Shown: positions 9,797 through 18,644, counted from the stretch's first letter. The stretch: 64,000 nucleotides of DNA from Pantoea vagans (GCF_001506165.1 NZ_CP011427.1:3720001-3784000); one strand, 5' to 3'. The notes: generated by a model not told the origin, from the sequence alone. Numbers and translations: made by a program.

Positions 9797-10288
9797 TCAT
9801 GCACTTTTTTGGCGCGTTTTGTGCTCAGGGATCATCATCAAACCGTTCTCTTTTAATCGGTTTAAAACTACGGAAGTCTTCACATGCGCCACGCTCTGAT
9901 GCCCCGCCACTAATTGGCTGATCAACGCGCTGAGTGACGCCAGATCGGCGACGGCAACTTTCAGCAGATAATCGGCATCTCCGGTGGTTTTGAAAGCATC
10001 AACAATGGCGGCTTCCTCCTCCACCATGCGATGGAAACTCGCTTCATAATCAGGTGTGTGATTTTTCAAACGCACTTCAATCAAGCCCACCATTCCGAGA
10101 CCCACGGCGTCCGGCGAGAGCCGTGCGTGATAACCCAAAATGAGGTTTGCCTGTTCAAGGTTGATGCGGCGGCGTGAACATTGGGACGCCGAAAGACCGA
10201 CTAAATCACTGAGTTCCTGATTGGTGAGGCGGCCGTTAGATTGTAATAGTGTCAATATCTTAAGGTCGTAATCGTCTACCTGGGTCAT
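9797..10288 (-). CDS. Lrp/AsnC-family transcriptional regulator
   Basis: A 163-residue protein: N-terminal helix-turn-helix (residues 4-60, LTNQELSDLVGLSASQCSRR) and a C-terminal RAM/ACT-like ligand-binding domain (GLIEVRLKNHT to VVLNRLK). These proteins sense amino acids and commonly regulate a neighbouring transporter. It is not Lrp or AsnC itself. Here it is followed on the same strand by yitT and tyrB. A near-perfect palindrome 90 bases upstream shares a 12-mer with an inverted repeat before yitT, which suggests autoregulation and control of yitT. Confidence 0.9.
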   Translation of the reverse strand: MTQVDDYDLKILTLLQSNGRLTNQELSDLVGLSASQCSRRRINLEQANLILGYHARLSPDAVGLGMVGLIEVRLKNHTPDYEASFHRMVEEEAAIVDAFKTTGDADYLLKVAVADLASLSALISQLVAGHQSVAHVKTSVVLNRLKENGLMMIPEHKTRQKSA

Positions 10289-10377
10289 TCTGTTTCCACA
10301 GCGTATTAAGGGGCGCTTTGGTACAGATAACCTGATTAAAGCCGGGGTTGTCCAACACTATTTTCTGATGACGTGAA

Positions 10378-10402
10378 TTGCATGCACAAATCGTGCATGC
10401 AA
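10378..10402. promoter_or_regulatory. Palindrome upstream of the Lrp-type regulator, candidate operator
   Basis: Arms TTGCATGCAC and GTGCATGCAA are perfect complements around AAATC. The site lies between the dnaB stop and the regulator start. There is no U-tail, so it is not an intrinsic terminator. Confidence 0.6.
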
Positions 10403-10416
10403 CGGGCATGAAAGGC

Positions 10417-11823
10417 TTATTCGTCGTCGTAAGAGGGTCCAGCGTAGTTATCAAATCGTGACCACTGACCGTTAAAGGTCAATCGTACGGTGCCGATCGG
10501 CCCGTTTCGCTGTTTACCGAGAATGATCTCCGCGATGCCTTTCAGATCGCTGTTTTCGTGATAAACCTCGTCGCGATAGATGAACATGATCAAGTCGGCA
10601 TCCTGTTCGATCGATCCGGATTCACGCAGATCTGAGTTCACTGGACGTTTGTCCGCTCGCTGCTCCAGAGAGCGGTTGAGCTGCGACAGTGCCACCACCG
10701 GCACATTGAGCTCTTTCGCCAGGGCTTTCAACGAACGCGATATCTCGGCAATCTCCAGCGTACGGTTATCCGACAGCGACGGCACGCGCATCAATTGCAG
10801 GTAGTCGATCATGATCAAGCTCAGACCGCCATTTTCACGGAACACACGGCGTGCGCGTGAGCGGACCTCCGTTGGCGTCAGACCAGAAGAATCATCGATA
10901 TACATGTTCTTCTTCTCCAGCAGGATCCCCATGGTTGCGGAGATACGCGCCCAGTCTTCATCTTCCAACTGACCGGTTCGAATACGGGTCTGATCCACAC
11001 GTGATAGTGAAGCCAGCATACGCATCATCAATTGTTCGCTGGGCATCTCAAGGCTGAAGATTAATACCGGCTTATCTTGCAGCATTGCCGCGTTTTCACA
11101 CAGGTTCATGGCGAAGGTGGTTTTACCCATCGATGGACGCGCGGCAACGATAATCAGATCCGAGCCCTGCAGACCGGCGGTTTTTTTATTCAGGTCCTGA
11201 TAGCCGGTATCGACCCCAGTGACGCCATCGTGCGGCGTCGACACCAGCGCCTCAATACGCGATACCGTGGCTTCCAGAATCTGCTCAATGTTCTGCGGGC
11301 CTTCATCTTTATTCGCGCGCTGCTCGGCGATTTTGAAGACATTGGATTCGGCGAAATCGAGTAGATCTTCGCTGCTGCGGCCTTGAGGATCATAACCCGC
11401 ATCGGCAATTTGATTCGCTACCGAGATCATTTCGCGCACCACCGCACGTTCACGTACGATATCCGCATAAGCACCGATGTTCGCGGCACTTGGGGTGTTT
11501 TTCGCTAACTCTGCCAGATAGGCAAAGCCGCCCGCCATCTCCAGCTCACCCAATGTTTCCAGCGATTCGGATAAGGTGATCAGGTCAATCGGCTGGCCCA
11601 TTTCCAGCAGGCGCTGCATTTCAGAGAAGATCATGCGGTGCGAGCGGTTGAAGAAATCTTCCGCGACGACGCGCTCAGAGACGTTATCCCAGCGCTCGTT
11701 ATCCAGCATCAACCCACCGAGCACCGACTGCTCCGCTTCAATGGAATGCGGCGGCATTTTCACGCCTTCCAGCTGCCGATCGCGGGTTTCGTTGGATTTG
11801 TTGGTGGGTTTATTTCCTGCCAT
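10417..11823 (-). CDS. dnaB: Replicative DNA helicase
   Basis: A 468-residue DnaB from the ATG at 11823 (MAGNKPTNK, as in E. coli); 21 more codons upstream are open but unsupported. DnaB is the hexameric fork helicase loaded by DnaC or its counterpart. The N-terminal primase-interacting domain (PPHSIEAEQSVLGGLMLD) is followed by the RecA-like ATPase with Walker A ARPSMGKTTFAMN near residue 230, the IMIDYLQLM Walker B and the arginine-containing C-terminal motifs. No intein is present, although DnaB is a common intein host. It is divergent from qorA with about 70 bases between the starts. Confidence 0.98.
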   Translation of the reverse strand: MAGNKPTNKSNETRDRQLEGVKMPPHSIEAEQSVLGGLMLDNERWDNVSERVVAEDFFNRSHRMIFSEMQRLLEMGQPIDLITLSESLETLGELEMAGGFAYLAELAKNTPSAANIGAYADIVRERAVVREMISVANQIADAGYDPQGRSSEDLLDFAESNVFKIAEQRANKDEGPQNIEQILEATVSRIEALVSTPHDGVTGVDTGYQDLNKKTAGLQGSDLIIVAARPSMGKTTFAMNLCENAAMLQDKPVLIFSLEMPSEQLMMRMLASLSRVDQTRIRTGQLEDEDWARISATMGILLEKKNMYIDDSSGLTPTEVRSRARRVFRENGGLSLIMIDYLQLMRVPSLSDNRTLEIAEISRSLKALAKELNVPVVALSQLNRSLEQRADKRPVNSDLRESGSIEQDADLIMFIYRDEVYHENSDLKGIAEIILGKQRNGPIGTVRLTFNGQWSRFDNYAGPSYDDE

Positions 11824-11896
11824 AGTGAATGCATTACCGATCGTGAAAGGGACGCGCAAGTATACCGTCCCAGGATGAACAATCACAGGAGTCAGA

Positions 11897-12880
11897 ATGG
11901 CAAAGCGTATTCAGTTCAACCAACACGGTGGCCCGGAGGTGTTGCAATGGGTCGATTTTGAGCTGGCCGATCCCAGCGAGCATGAAGTTCAGGTCGAGAA
12001 TAAGGCGATTGGCATCAACTACATAGACACCTATGTACGCAGCGGACTCTATCCGGTGGGCGCGTTTCCCTCTGGCCTTGGCACCGAAGCGGCGGGCGTG
12101 GTCAAACGCGTGGGCTCTGCCGTGACACGTTTTAAGCCCGGCGACCGGGTGGTGTATTGCCAGGCCACGCTGGGGGCCTATAGCGAGCTGCATAATGTGG
12201 CGGAAGATCGCCTGGTGATCTTGCCAGACAGCATCAGCTTCGAGCAGGGCGCCGCCTCATTTCTCAAGGGGCTAACCGTGCAGTATCTGCTGCGCCAGAC
12301 CTATAAAGTGAAAGCGGACGAGATCTTTCTGTTCCACGCGGCGGCCGGTGGGGTGGGTTTGATTGCCTGCCAGTGGGCGAAAGCGCTGGGTGCGCATTTG
12401 ATTGGCACCGTCGGGTCGGCTGAAAAAGCGAAAATTGCCAAAGATGCCGGCGCATGGGCCACGATTAACTACCGTGAGGAGAATATTGCCCAACGCGTCA
12501 GCGAATTGACCAACGGCGAGAAAGTGGGCGTGGTGTATGACTCCGTCGGGAAAGATACCTGGGAACCGTCGCTCGATAGCCTGCGCCGTCATGGCTTGAT
12601 GGTGAGTTTTGGTAATGCGTCAGGGCCGGTAACCGGTGTCGATCTCGGCATTCTGAACAAGAAGGGATCGCTGTTTGTCACGCGCCCTTCGCTGTTTGGA
12701 TACATCACTAACCGTCAGGAGCTCGACAGCGCCAGCAATGAACTCTTCTCACTGATTGCCAGCCGCGCCATTCAGTTGAAAGTGCCAGAAGAGCAGAAGT
12801 TTGCCTTGAGCGATGCGGTACGTGCGCATCAGGTGCTGGAAAGCCGCGCCACACAGGGCTCAAGTTTACTGATCCCCTAA
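11897..12880 (+). CDS. qorA: NADPH:quinone oxidoreductase
   Basis: A 327-residue zeta-crystallin-like reductase without zinc ligands. The nucleotide-binding motif HAAAGGVGLIACQWAK begins near residue 146. It reduces quinones using NADPH. The start at 11897 follows ACAGGAGTCAG. The gene is divergent from dnaB and is followed by a strong terminator, the same arrangement as in E. coli. Confidence 0.94.
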   Translation: MAKRIQFNQHGGPEVLQWVDFELADPSEHEVQVENKAIGINYIDTYVRSGLYPVGAFPSGLGTEAAGVVKRVGSAVTRFKPGDRVVYCQATLGAYSELHNVAEDRLVILPDSISFEQGAASFLKGLTVQYLLRQTYKVKADEIFLFHAAAGGVGLIACQWAKALGAHLIGTVGSAEKAKIAKDAGAWATINYREENIAQRVSELTNGEKVGVVYDSVGKDTWEPSLDSLRRHGLMVSFGNASGPVTGVDLGILNKKGSLFVTRPSLFGYITNRQELDSASNELFSLIASRAIQLKVPEEQKFALSDAVRAHQVLESRATQGSSLLIP

Positions 12881-12886
12881 AAGTTA

Positions 12887-12913
12887 AGGGCTTCCCGAAG
12901 GAAGCCCTTTTTT
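12887..12913 (+). terminator. Intrinsic terminator of qorA
   Basis: AAGGGCTTCC and GGAAGCCCTT flank a CGAA-type loop and are followed by seven or more T, immediately after the qorA stop. Confidence 0.93.
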
Positions 12914-13064
12914 TCTTTCTTTTTATAGTTCGCGCTGGTGTAGGGTCAGCGGCGATGAATTCGTTTGAATTACTTTACGCATCCTGACAGAAAACATAAG
13001 TAAAAAATATGTTTAAATGCAGATTCGTACTAAGCAATTATTCACTCTGTGATCGCCCCCGCAT

Positions 13065-13331
13065 TTAGCGCCAGCCATTCCTGTCTAAGTGACTGATTTT
13101 TCTTTTCAGTCTGTTCAATTTAGCTTCACCACTTGGTGTGGTAAATGCGCGGTAAAGCCAGACGGTGACCACTGCCAGCACCAACCATGGCAACAACTTG
13201 ATAACAAGTGCAAACAATCCGCCCAGGAACATAACGACGGTGGCGACGATCAATGCCGCAATGACACCCAGCAATGAGACGCCGGTCAACAGCAGCATCA
13301 GAAAAAAGCCGATAACAAATAAAATTTCCAC
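13065..13331 (-). CDS. pspG: Phage-shock protein G
   Basis: An 88-residue membrane protein with a GTG start at 13331 preceded by AGGAGA. Two or three hydrophobic segments (EILFVIGFFLMLLLTG; LIVATVVMFLGGLFALVI; LPWLVLAVVTVWLY) are followed by a basic tail, matching E. coli PspG, an effector of the phage-shock membrane-stress response. A sigma54 -24/-12 element lies 36-51 bases upstream, as expected for a PspF-controlled gene. Its place between qorA and dusA is conserved. The C-terminus is a little longer than I recall for E. coli. Confidence 0.93.
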   Translation of the reverse strand: MEILFVIGFFLMLLLTGVSLLGVIAALIVATVVMFLGGLFALVIKLLPWLVLAVVTVWLYRAFTTPSGEAKLNRLKRKISHLDRNGWR

Positions 13332-13366
13332 GAAGGCTCTCCTGTGTAAGTAACACAGTGTGCATT

Positions 13367-13382
13367 ACAAGATGCGTGCCAA
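13367..13382 (-). promoter_or_regulatory. Sigma54 promoter of pspG
   Basis: On the minus strand, TTGGCACGCATCTTGT matches the -24 (TGGCAC) and -12 (TTGC) elements, with ten bases between GG and the -12 G. Only the last C of TTGC differs. The family biology (PspF and sigma54) supports it. Confidence 0.85.
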
Positions 13383-13517
13383 ATTAGAAATTTAGGTAAT
13401 GTGTTGAAAATCAAGGAAAAGATTGAGGGTTAAGCTAAATGCAGTGATGAGATTCACTAAGTTGTGGCGTGATAAAAACCACATCTTAACAGCTTAATGA
13501 TTCCTGATAATCTTCAA

Positions 13518-13541
13518 GGGCGGCCTGAAGGCCGCCCCTAC
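13518..13541. repeat. Interspersed palindrome family C, copy 1
   Basis: GGGCGGCCTGAAGGCCGCCC, followed by CTAC, lies just past dusA and upstream of pspG. A second copy lies at 22417-22439 between plsB and ubiA. Without a T-run it may be a dispersed repeat rather than a terminator. Confidence 0.7.
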
Positions 13542-13560
13542 GACGTCAGATAACGTGAGA

Positions 13561-14556
13561 TCACGCTTCTTGTGGAATTCTATCTGCCACTAAGGCTAGT
13601 GCCGCTTCCAGCACACGAACATCCGCACCCGGTTTATGCGCATTTTCACTTAAATGACGACGCCACTGACGTGCACCCGGAATGCCCTGGAACAGACCCA
13701 GCATATGACGAGTGACGTGACCAAGATAGGTTCCCTTGCTGAGTTCTGCTTCGATATAAGGATACATCGAACGCACCACGGCAACCGGATCCACCAGCGC
13801 ACTGTCGCGACCAAACAGCTCACGATCCACCTGCGCCAGAATGCCGGGGTTTTGATAGGCTTCGCGGCCCATCATCACGCCATCCATATGCTGCAAATGC
13901 GCTTTTGCTTCTTCCAGGGTTTTAATGCCGCCATTGATGGCCATGGTCAGCCCGGGGAAATCACGCTTCAGTTGGTAAACGCGTGGATAGTCGAGCGGTG
14001 GGATTTCACGGTTCTCTTTCGGGCTCAAACCCGAAAGCCAGGCTTTGCGGGCATGAATAATAAAGGTGTCACAATTTCCCTTATCCGCCACGGTGCCAAC
14101 GAAATCACACAGGAATTCATAACTGTCTTGCTCATCAATACCGATGCGCGTTTTGACCGTCACCGGAATGCTCACCACATCACGCATGGCCTTAATGCAA
14201 TCAGCGACCAATGCCGCATCAGCCATCAGGCAAGCACCAAAACGGCCGTTCTGGACGCGATCGGAAGGGCAACCGACGTTGAGATTGATCTCATCGTAAC
14301 CCCGTTCCTCCGCGAGTTTTGCGCACTGCGCCAATGCTGCAGGATCGCTGCCACCTAACTGCAACGCGAGCGGATGTTCCTCTTCACTGTAAGCGAGATA
14401 ATCACCTTTGCCGTGAATGATAGCGCCCGTGGTCACCATTTCGGTGTACAGCAGTGTATCGCCGCTTAACTTGCGGTGAAAATAACGACAGTGGCGGTCG
14501 GTCCAGTCCAGCATCGGGGCGATGGAAAAACGTTGCGAAGAGAAAGTATCGGTCAT
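13561..14556 (-). CDS. dusA: tRNA-dihydrouridine synthase A
   Basis: A 331-residue flavoprotein that reduces U20 (and U20a) in the D-loop of tRNA. The N-terminal [38 protein letters not shown] with the catalytic Cys, and [19 protein letters not shown] are diagnostic of DusA. The ATG at 14556 is chosen over a TTG at 14568; neither has a strong ribosome site. It sits between pspG and zur as in E. coli, except that a TraF-like gene has been placed between dusA and zur. Confidence 0.96.
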   Translation of the reverse strand: MTDTFSSQRFSIAPMLDWTDRHCRYFHRKLSGDTLLYTEMVTTGAIIHGKGDYLAYSEEEHPLALQLGGSDPAALAQCAKLAEERGYDEINLNVGCPSDRVQNGRFGACLMADAALVADCIKAMRDVVSIPVTVKTRIGIDEQDSYEFLCDFVGTVADKGNCDTFIIHARKAWLSGLSPKENREIPPLDYPRVYQLKRDFPGLTMAINGGIKTLEEAKAHLQHMDGVMMGREAYQNPGILAQVDRELFGRDSALVDPVAVVRSMYPYIEAELSKGTYLGHVTRHMLGLFQGIPGARQWRRHLSENAHKPGADVRVLEAALALVADRIPQEA

Positions 14557-14616
14557 GAAGCGCAGCAAATCCGGAGTGAGTTAAGTGATGACAATCTGCG
14601 CAATGATACCACAGTA

Positions 14617-14645
14617 ATAACGGGCGACACAGCCGCCCGTTATTA
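14617..14645. terminator. Stem-loop between the TraF-like gene and dusA
   Basis: AATAACGGGCG and CGCCCGTTATT-type arms surround ACACAGC. On the minus strand it lies immediately after the TraF-like stop and ends in a TTATT tract, so it probably terminates that gene and keeps dusA independent. Confidence 0.7.
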
Positions 14646-14651
14646 CGGGTT

Positions 14652-15902
14652 TTAGAAGTTAAATCCGAGCTGCAACATGCCGCCCCAGGTATTGTCATCA
14701 CCCACCGAACCGGCGAGATCCAGATGAACCGTGTTGTTAAACGGTGACACACCCAGACCGGCAGTAAAGACGTTAGTGTCGTTGGATTTCATATCCGCAC
14801 GATAACCCGCACGTAAGGCCAACCACTCCAGCACGCGATATTCAGCACCCACGCCCGCATACTGGCTGCTCTCTTCAGACTTAAAGCGTTTGGTTTCAGT
14901 CAGATCAACATCACCAGCCAGCGTGAACGCACCGTAATTCCATGCCACGCCCGACGTGACCAACGGACGGATTTGGTAGGTATCGCGATAGCCTTCCACC
15001 GTTTTCGTATCAATATCACGTGAAATCAGGTTCTGACCGGTGACACCCACTGTCCAGTGGTCGCCAAAATCGGTTGCGACACCGGCATCAATGTTGAAGC
15101 CAGTGTCAGAGCTGCGGTACTGACTGTTGTTGATGTTACTTTTATCGAAGTTATAAATACTGGCGGTGTAGTTGTACAACCAGGTTTTCTGCAATTTCGG
15201 GGTAACGCCTACTGAAACCGGATGACCGGCAACGTTGAACTCATGGGCCAGCGCAACGCCGTAGTCGGTGACTAATGCTGCCAAACCGTTACCGCTGGAC
15301 GTTAATTTATCCTGGTCGCCTGGCAAAGGAATCACCGTGCCGTCTGCGACACCGCGCAGATAAGTGATATCACTCTGGGAAACATTGGCCTGCACATGTG
15401 CTGTACCGTAGGCTTTGGTGATAAATGCAAAGGGCAGCGTTTCATTTGGCACGGTAACCGCAAAGGCTACACCCGCAGTGCCATGGGCTTTATCACCCTT
15501 TAAACCTTCCAGCTGATTAGCCATATCCCCGGCGGCAGCCTTGAGTTCTGGATAGCCTCGCAGATAATCGGCAAACGTCAGATTATCAATCACGTCTTTG
15601 TAGCGATCGACGCTGTCGCTGATGTCATCGACTTTGTTAATTAATTTATCGGCGTCCGTAACCTGAACACCCGCCGAAGGGAAAATAATGCTGACGTTAT
15701 CTTCAGGTTTGGCTTTGGTCATCAATGCCGGGTTGGCCAGCACCGCCGAACTCCAGGTGGATGAGGCGACGCCCGTCCCCCCCATCGCATCGTTGCGTGC
15801 GTCATACCATGTACCCGCTGCCAGAGCTGAAGAAGAAAGAAATACCGCATTCAAACCAATAAGATAAGCAACTTTTTTGTGCCTGAATATTGTCTTCACC
15901 AT
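14652..15902 (-). CDS. TraF_2-family outer-membrane beta-barrel protein
   Basis: A 416-residue protein from the ATG at 15902. A signal peptide is clear: basic KTIFRHKK, then a hydrophobic stretch ending ALAAG. The mature protein starts TWYDARNDAMGGTGVASS, ends in the aromatic GMLQLGFNF typical of outer-membrane barrels, and contains many alternating strands; repeated GVGAEYRVLEWLALRAGYR-type motifs are like those of the plasmid TraF (PF13729) family. No conjugation genes are nearby, so a role in mating is unlikely; a porin- or FadL-like role is possible. It is divergent from zur. Its function is unknown. Confidence 0.75.
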   Translation of the reverse strand: MVKTIFRHKKVAYLIGLNAVFLSSSALAAGTWYDARNDAMGGTGVASSTWSSAVLANPALMTKAKPEDNVSIIFPSAGVQVTDADKLINKVDDISDSVDRYKDVIDNLTFADYLRGYPELKAAAGDMANQLEGLKGDKAHGTAGVAFAVTVPNETLPFAFITKAYGTAHVQANVSQSDITYLRGVADGTVIPLPGDQDKLTSSGNGLAALVTDYGVALAHEFNVAGHPVSVGVTPKLQKTWLYNYTASIYNFDKSNINNSQYRSSDTGFNIDAGVATDFGDHWTVGVTGQNLISRDIDTKTVEGYRDTYQIRPLVTSGVAWNYGAFTLAGDVDLTETKRFKSEESSQYAGVGAEYRVLEWLALRAGYRADMKSNDTNVFTAGLGVSPFNNTVHLDLAGSVGDDNTWGGMLQLGFNF

Positions 15903-16312
15903 GAGCCTGCCATCACCTTTGAAATGTCGCTGAATCACTCAGAAACGAAACAGTTTAGTTAGCCGCTATTCTGAACCCTGGCTAACGCATCATTGCTGTG
16001 AATTAAAAGGAAATAGCACTGCTATTCACAGAATTGGCTGCGCAGACACCATTCTGCTGTTTTGTTATGCAGAAAAATGAACAATACGTAAATTGATACC
16101 AGAAATTACTTAAGACCTTTTGAACCTTAGACGCTAACCCGGTGAGTTGCAAAGCAAAATCAGGACGGTTTTTATGCTATCTGGCTGATCTAATAGAGAG
16201 TATGAAATTGCTGGAATGGATAAGAGTTGCAGAATGGGAAAGTTAATTCATTGATTATCGTGGGTTTTCTTAGACAACATAAGAACAAAAAGCAATCACA
16301 GCAGGGTAAAAG
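15903..16312. other. Non-coding gap between the TraF-like gene and the Zur site
   Basis: About 410 bases with no supportable gene. It contains the nested palindrome AATAGCACTGCTATT (16012-16026) inside CTGTGAAT/ATTCACAG arms (15996-16031), a plausible regulator site for the divergent TraF-like gene. The remainder is AT-rich promoter-like sequence. Confidence 0.6.
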
Positions 16313-16335
16313 TTTGTGTGATAAAATAACATCGC
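16313..16335 (+). promoter_or_regulatory. Candidate Zur operator overlapping the zur promoter
   Basis: The core GTGTGATAAAATAACAT resembles the Zur palindrome (TGTTATA facing TATAACA), the right half being exact. TAAAAT inside it is a reasonable -10. It ends 20 bases before the zur start and suggests negative autoregulation. It is inferred from pattern only. Confidence 0.55.
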
Positions 16336-16355
16336 CTGCAACCTGGAGAATGTTT

Positions 16356-16877
16356 ATGTCAAACCTCACGCCCGCACAACTGCTGACTCAAGCAGAATCA
16401 CTTTGCCTTGATCGCGGCGTGCGCCTGACCACTCAACGCGCTGAAGTGCTGCGTCTGATGGCCGAGCAAAATGGTTCGATCAGTGCCTATGACCTGTTGG
16501 ATCAACTGCGCATCAGTGAACCGCAGGCTAAACCGCCAACGATTTACCGTGCACTGGATTTCCTGTTAGAACAAGGGTTTATTCACCGCGTTGAATCTAA
16601 CAACAGCTACGTGGTGTGCCATCATTTTGATGAACCAGCCCATACCTCAGTCATGCTGGTGTGTGACGGCTGTGCGGCTGTCAGTGAGAAACATGCTCAT
16701 GGGGTGGAAAAAATTATCGCAGGCTTGGCCGATCAGGCAGGTTTTTCACTGCGTCATACCGTCATTGAAGCGCATGGGTTGTGTGAAAATTGTGCAGAAG
16801 TCGCCGCGTGTAAGCACCATGACAGCTGCGATCATGACCATGAAATTGAGAGTAAAAAGAAGGTAAGAAAAGGGTAG
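16356..16877 (+). CDS. zur: Zinc uptake regulator, Fur family
   Basis: A 173-residue Fur-family repressor from the ATG at 16356 (GGAG eight bases upstream); the frame is open further upstream but the E. coli protein starts here. Winged-helix DNA-binding residues 1-85 (RLTTQRAEVLRLM; KPPTIYRALDFLLEQGF) precede the dimerisation domain. Cys residues of LVCDGC and LCENCAEVAACKHHDSC form zinc sites. With zinc it represses the znu uptake system. The C-terminus is His/Asp-rich. In the window zntA provides the export side of zinc control. Confidence 0.96.
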   Translation: MSNLTPAQLLTQAESLCLDRGVRLTTQRAEVLRLMAEQNGSISAYDLLDQLRISEPQAKPPTIYRALDFLLEQGFIHRVESNNSYVVCHHFDEPAHTSVMLVCDGCAAVSEKHAHGVEKIIAGLADQAGFSLRHTVIEAHGLCENCAEVAACKHHDSCDHDHEIESKKKVRKG

Positions 16878-16945
16878 TTGGCACTTCCTTGTGCCGTGCC
16901 GACGGGTGATCGGCGGGGTAGGAGCATCATCCTTAAAGCGGCTGC

Positions 16946-17158
16946 TTACCAACGGTAGTCTTTATTATGACTTTCCCAGTCTTTGACTTCCGTTTCGGCT
17001 TGCTCTTTCGCATAGCCATAACGTTCCTGAATTTTGCCGACAAGCTGATCGCGTTTACCTTCAATGACAGTCATATCGTCATCCGTCAGCTTGCCCCATT
17101 TCTCTTTCATCTTCCCTTTGAACTGCTTCCAGTTACCGCTCGCTTCGTCTTTGTTCAT
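16946..17158 (-). CDS. yjbJ: CsbD-family stress protein YjbJ
   Basis: A 70-residue highly charged soluble protein from the second of two adjacent ATGs (17158), with GGAGG six bases upstream. NKDEASGNWKQFKGKMKEKW and DDDMTVIEGKRDQLVGKIQ are diagnostic of YjbJ. It is an abundant stationary-phase/osmotic-stress protein of unknown mechanism. It lies between zur and dinF as in E. coli and is convergent with zur. Confidence 0.94.
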   Translation of the reverse strand: MNKDEASGNWKQFKGKMKEKWGKLTDDDMTVIEGKRDQLVGKIQERYGYAKEQAETEVKDWESHNKDYRW

Positions 17159-17318
17159 CATAATCCTCCACGTCATCCTGAGTGAGATAAGATGATCCCC
17201 TACAAAAGCAAGGAAACATCTACACAACGCGCTACTCATTTGCGCCGTTTGAGATAATTATAGTACCCGGCGTGGATTGCGCAAAAAAATACAGAATAAT
17301 CTGTAGGTTACGCTTCGC

Positions 17319-18644
17319 TTATCCGGCATTGAACCAGGTGTCACGCTGCCAGTGACGACGCCACACCCACCACAGCGTTACGCCTCGCAACGTAAGAAAC
17401 ACCGTTACCGCCAGCCATAAGCCATGGTTTCCCAACCAGGGGAGTGATAGCAGAGCAACGCCATAACCCACCGCTGCCATCACCATGCTGTTGCGCATTT
17501 CGCGTCCGCGCGTGGCACCAATAAACATGCCATCCAGCAGATAGCACCATACGCCGACCAATGGCAGAATCACCTGCCAGACTAAATAGCGATCGGCCAT
17601 TTCACGCAGTGTCTCCAGCGAAGTGAGCAGCGCCACGATATATGGACCGGTAAAGGCGTATATCAGGGCAAACATTAACGCGACAATCCCCGCCTGACGG
17701 CAGGCTGCATGCCAGATAAGTAATAATCGGCTGCGATCTTTTGCCCCGACAGCCTCCCCTGAGCATGCTTCGACCGCATAGGCAAAGCCATCCAGCGCGT
17801 AGGCGGTAAAGGTGAGGAACATCAGCAATACCGCGTTGACTGCCACCACGTCTGGCCCGATGCGCGCGCCCAACAGAGTGAGAGAGGCAAAGCAAATCTG
17901 CACCATCAGCGAACGCAGCATAATGTCGCGATTGAGCCGGAACAGGCGCGCAGCATCACCGCGCCAGCTTTGCTTGAGCAGCGTAAAATGGATACCGCGC
18001 AGCCTGAGCACGCGCGCTACCATCCATAAACCGACTCCCAGCGTCACATATTCTGCCAATGCGGTTGCCGCCGCAGCCCCCGCCACGCCCCAGTGCAGTT
18101 TCAGTACGAAGAGTAAATCGAGCAGAATATTGACCAGGTTCCCAACGATCAGCAGCACCATGGGCGCCCTGGCATACTGCACGCCTAGCAGCCAGCCAAG
18201 AATCACCAGATTGGCCAGTGTGGCCGGCGCGCTCAGCCAGCGAATTTCGATAAATATTTGCGCCTGCTGCTGCACTTCTGGGCTACCGCCCATCAACGTT
18301 GCCGCGAGAGTGCTCGCAGGCGTTCGCAGCAGCGCAAACGACAAGCCTGCAACCAAAGCAATCAATAAGGGTTGTATCAACGCGCGCGCCAGTGCGGTTT
18401 TATCATTGGCACCAAAGGCCTGGGCCGTCAGCCCGGTGGTGCTCATGCGCAGGAATAGCAGCAGCATAAAGATGAAGCTGGTCGCTGTAGTACCGACAGC
18501 CACGCCGCCCAGATAAATAGGACTATCGAGATGACCAATCACCGCCGTATCAACCACGCCGAGCAGCGGGACAGTAATATTGGAGAGGATCATCGGCAGC
18601 GCCAGCCGCCAGAGTGCTTTATCTGAAGAGGAAAACAGCCGCAT
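17319..18644 (-). CDS. dinF: MATE-family efflux protein DinF
   Basis: A 441-residue inner-membrane protein with about 12 hydrophobic segments in two homologous halves, as in MATE (multidrug and toxin extrusion) transporters. The N-terminal LALPMILSNITVPLLGVVDTAVIG and the central LRSLMVQICFASLTLLGARIG are typical of DinF. It follows lexA by 124 bases on the same strand and is part of the SOS-regulated lexA-dinF unit in E. coli; no LexA box of its own is visible, so induction probably comes from the lexA promoter. Confidence 0.94.
   Translation of the reverse strand: MRLFSSSDKALWRLALPMILSNITVPLLGVVDTAVIGHLDSPIYLGGVAVGTTATSFIFMLLLFLRMSTTGLTAQAFGANDKTALARALIQPLLIALVAGLSFALLRTPASTLAATLMGGSPEVQQQAQIFIEIRWLSAPATLANLVILGWLLGVQYARAPMVLLIVGNLVNILLDLLFVLKLHWGVAGAAAATALAEYVTLGVGLWMVARVLRLRGIHFTLLKQSWRGDAARLFRLNRDIMLRSLMVQICFASLTLLGARIGPDVVAVNAVLLMFLTFTAYALDGFAYAVEACSGEAVGAKDRSRLLLIWHAACRQAGIVALMFALIYAFTGPYIVALLTSLETLREMADRYLVWQVILPLVGVWCYLLDGMFIGATRGREMRNSMVMAAVGYGVALLSLPWLGNHGLWLAVTVFLTLRGVTLWWVWRRHWQRDTWFNAG

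Noticed and set aside
9644..9856. Small 70-codon plus-strand frame between yitT and the Lrp-type gene
   Set aside because: It crosses the inverted repeat and the 3' end of the regulator gene, without a ribosome site.
10378..10402. Palindrome considered as a dnaB terminator
   Set aside because: It sits after dnaB but has no T-run on either strand; the shared 12-mer favours an operator.
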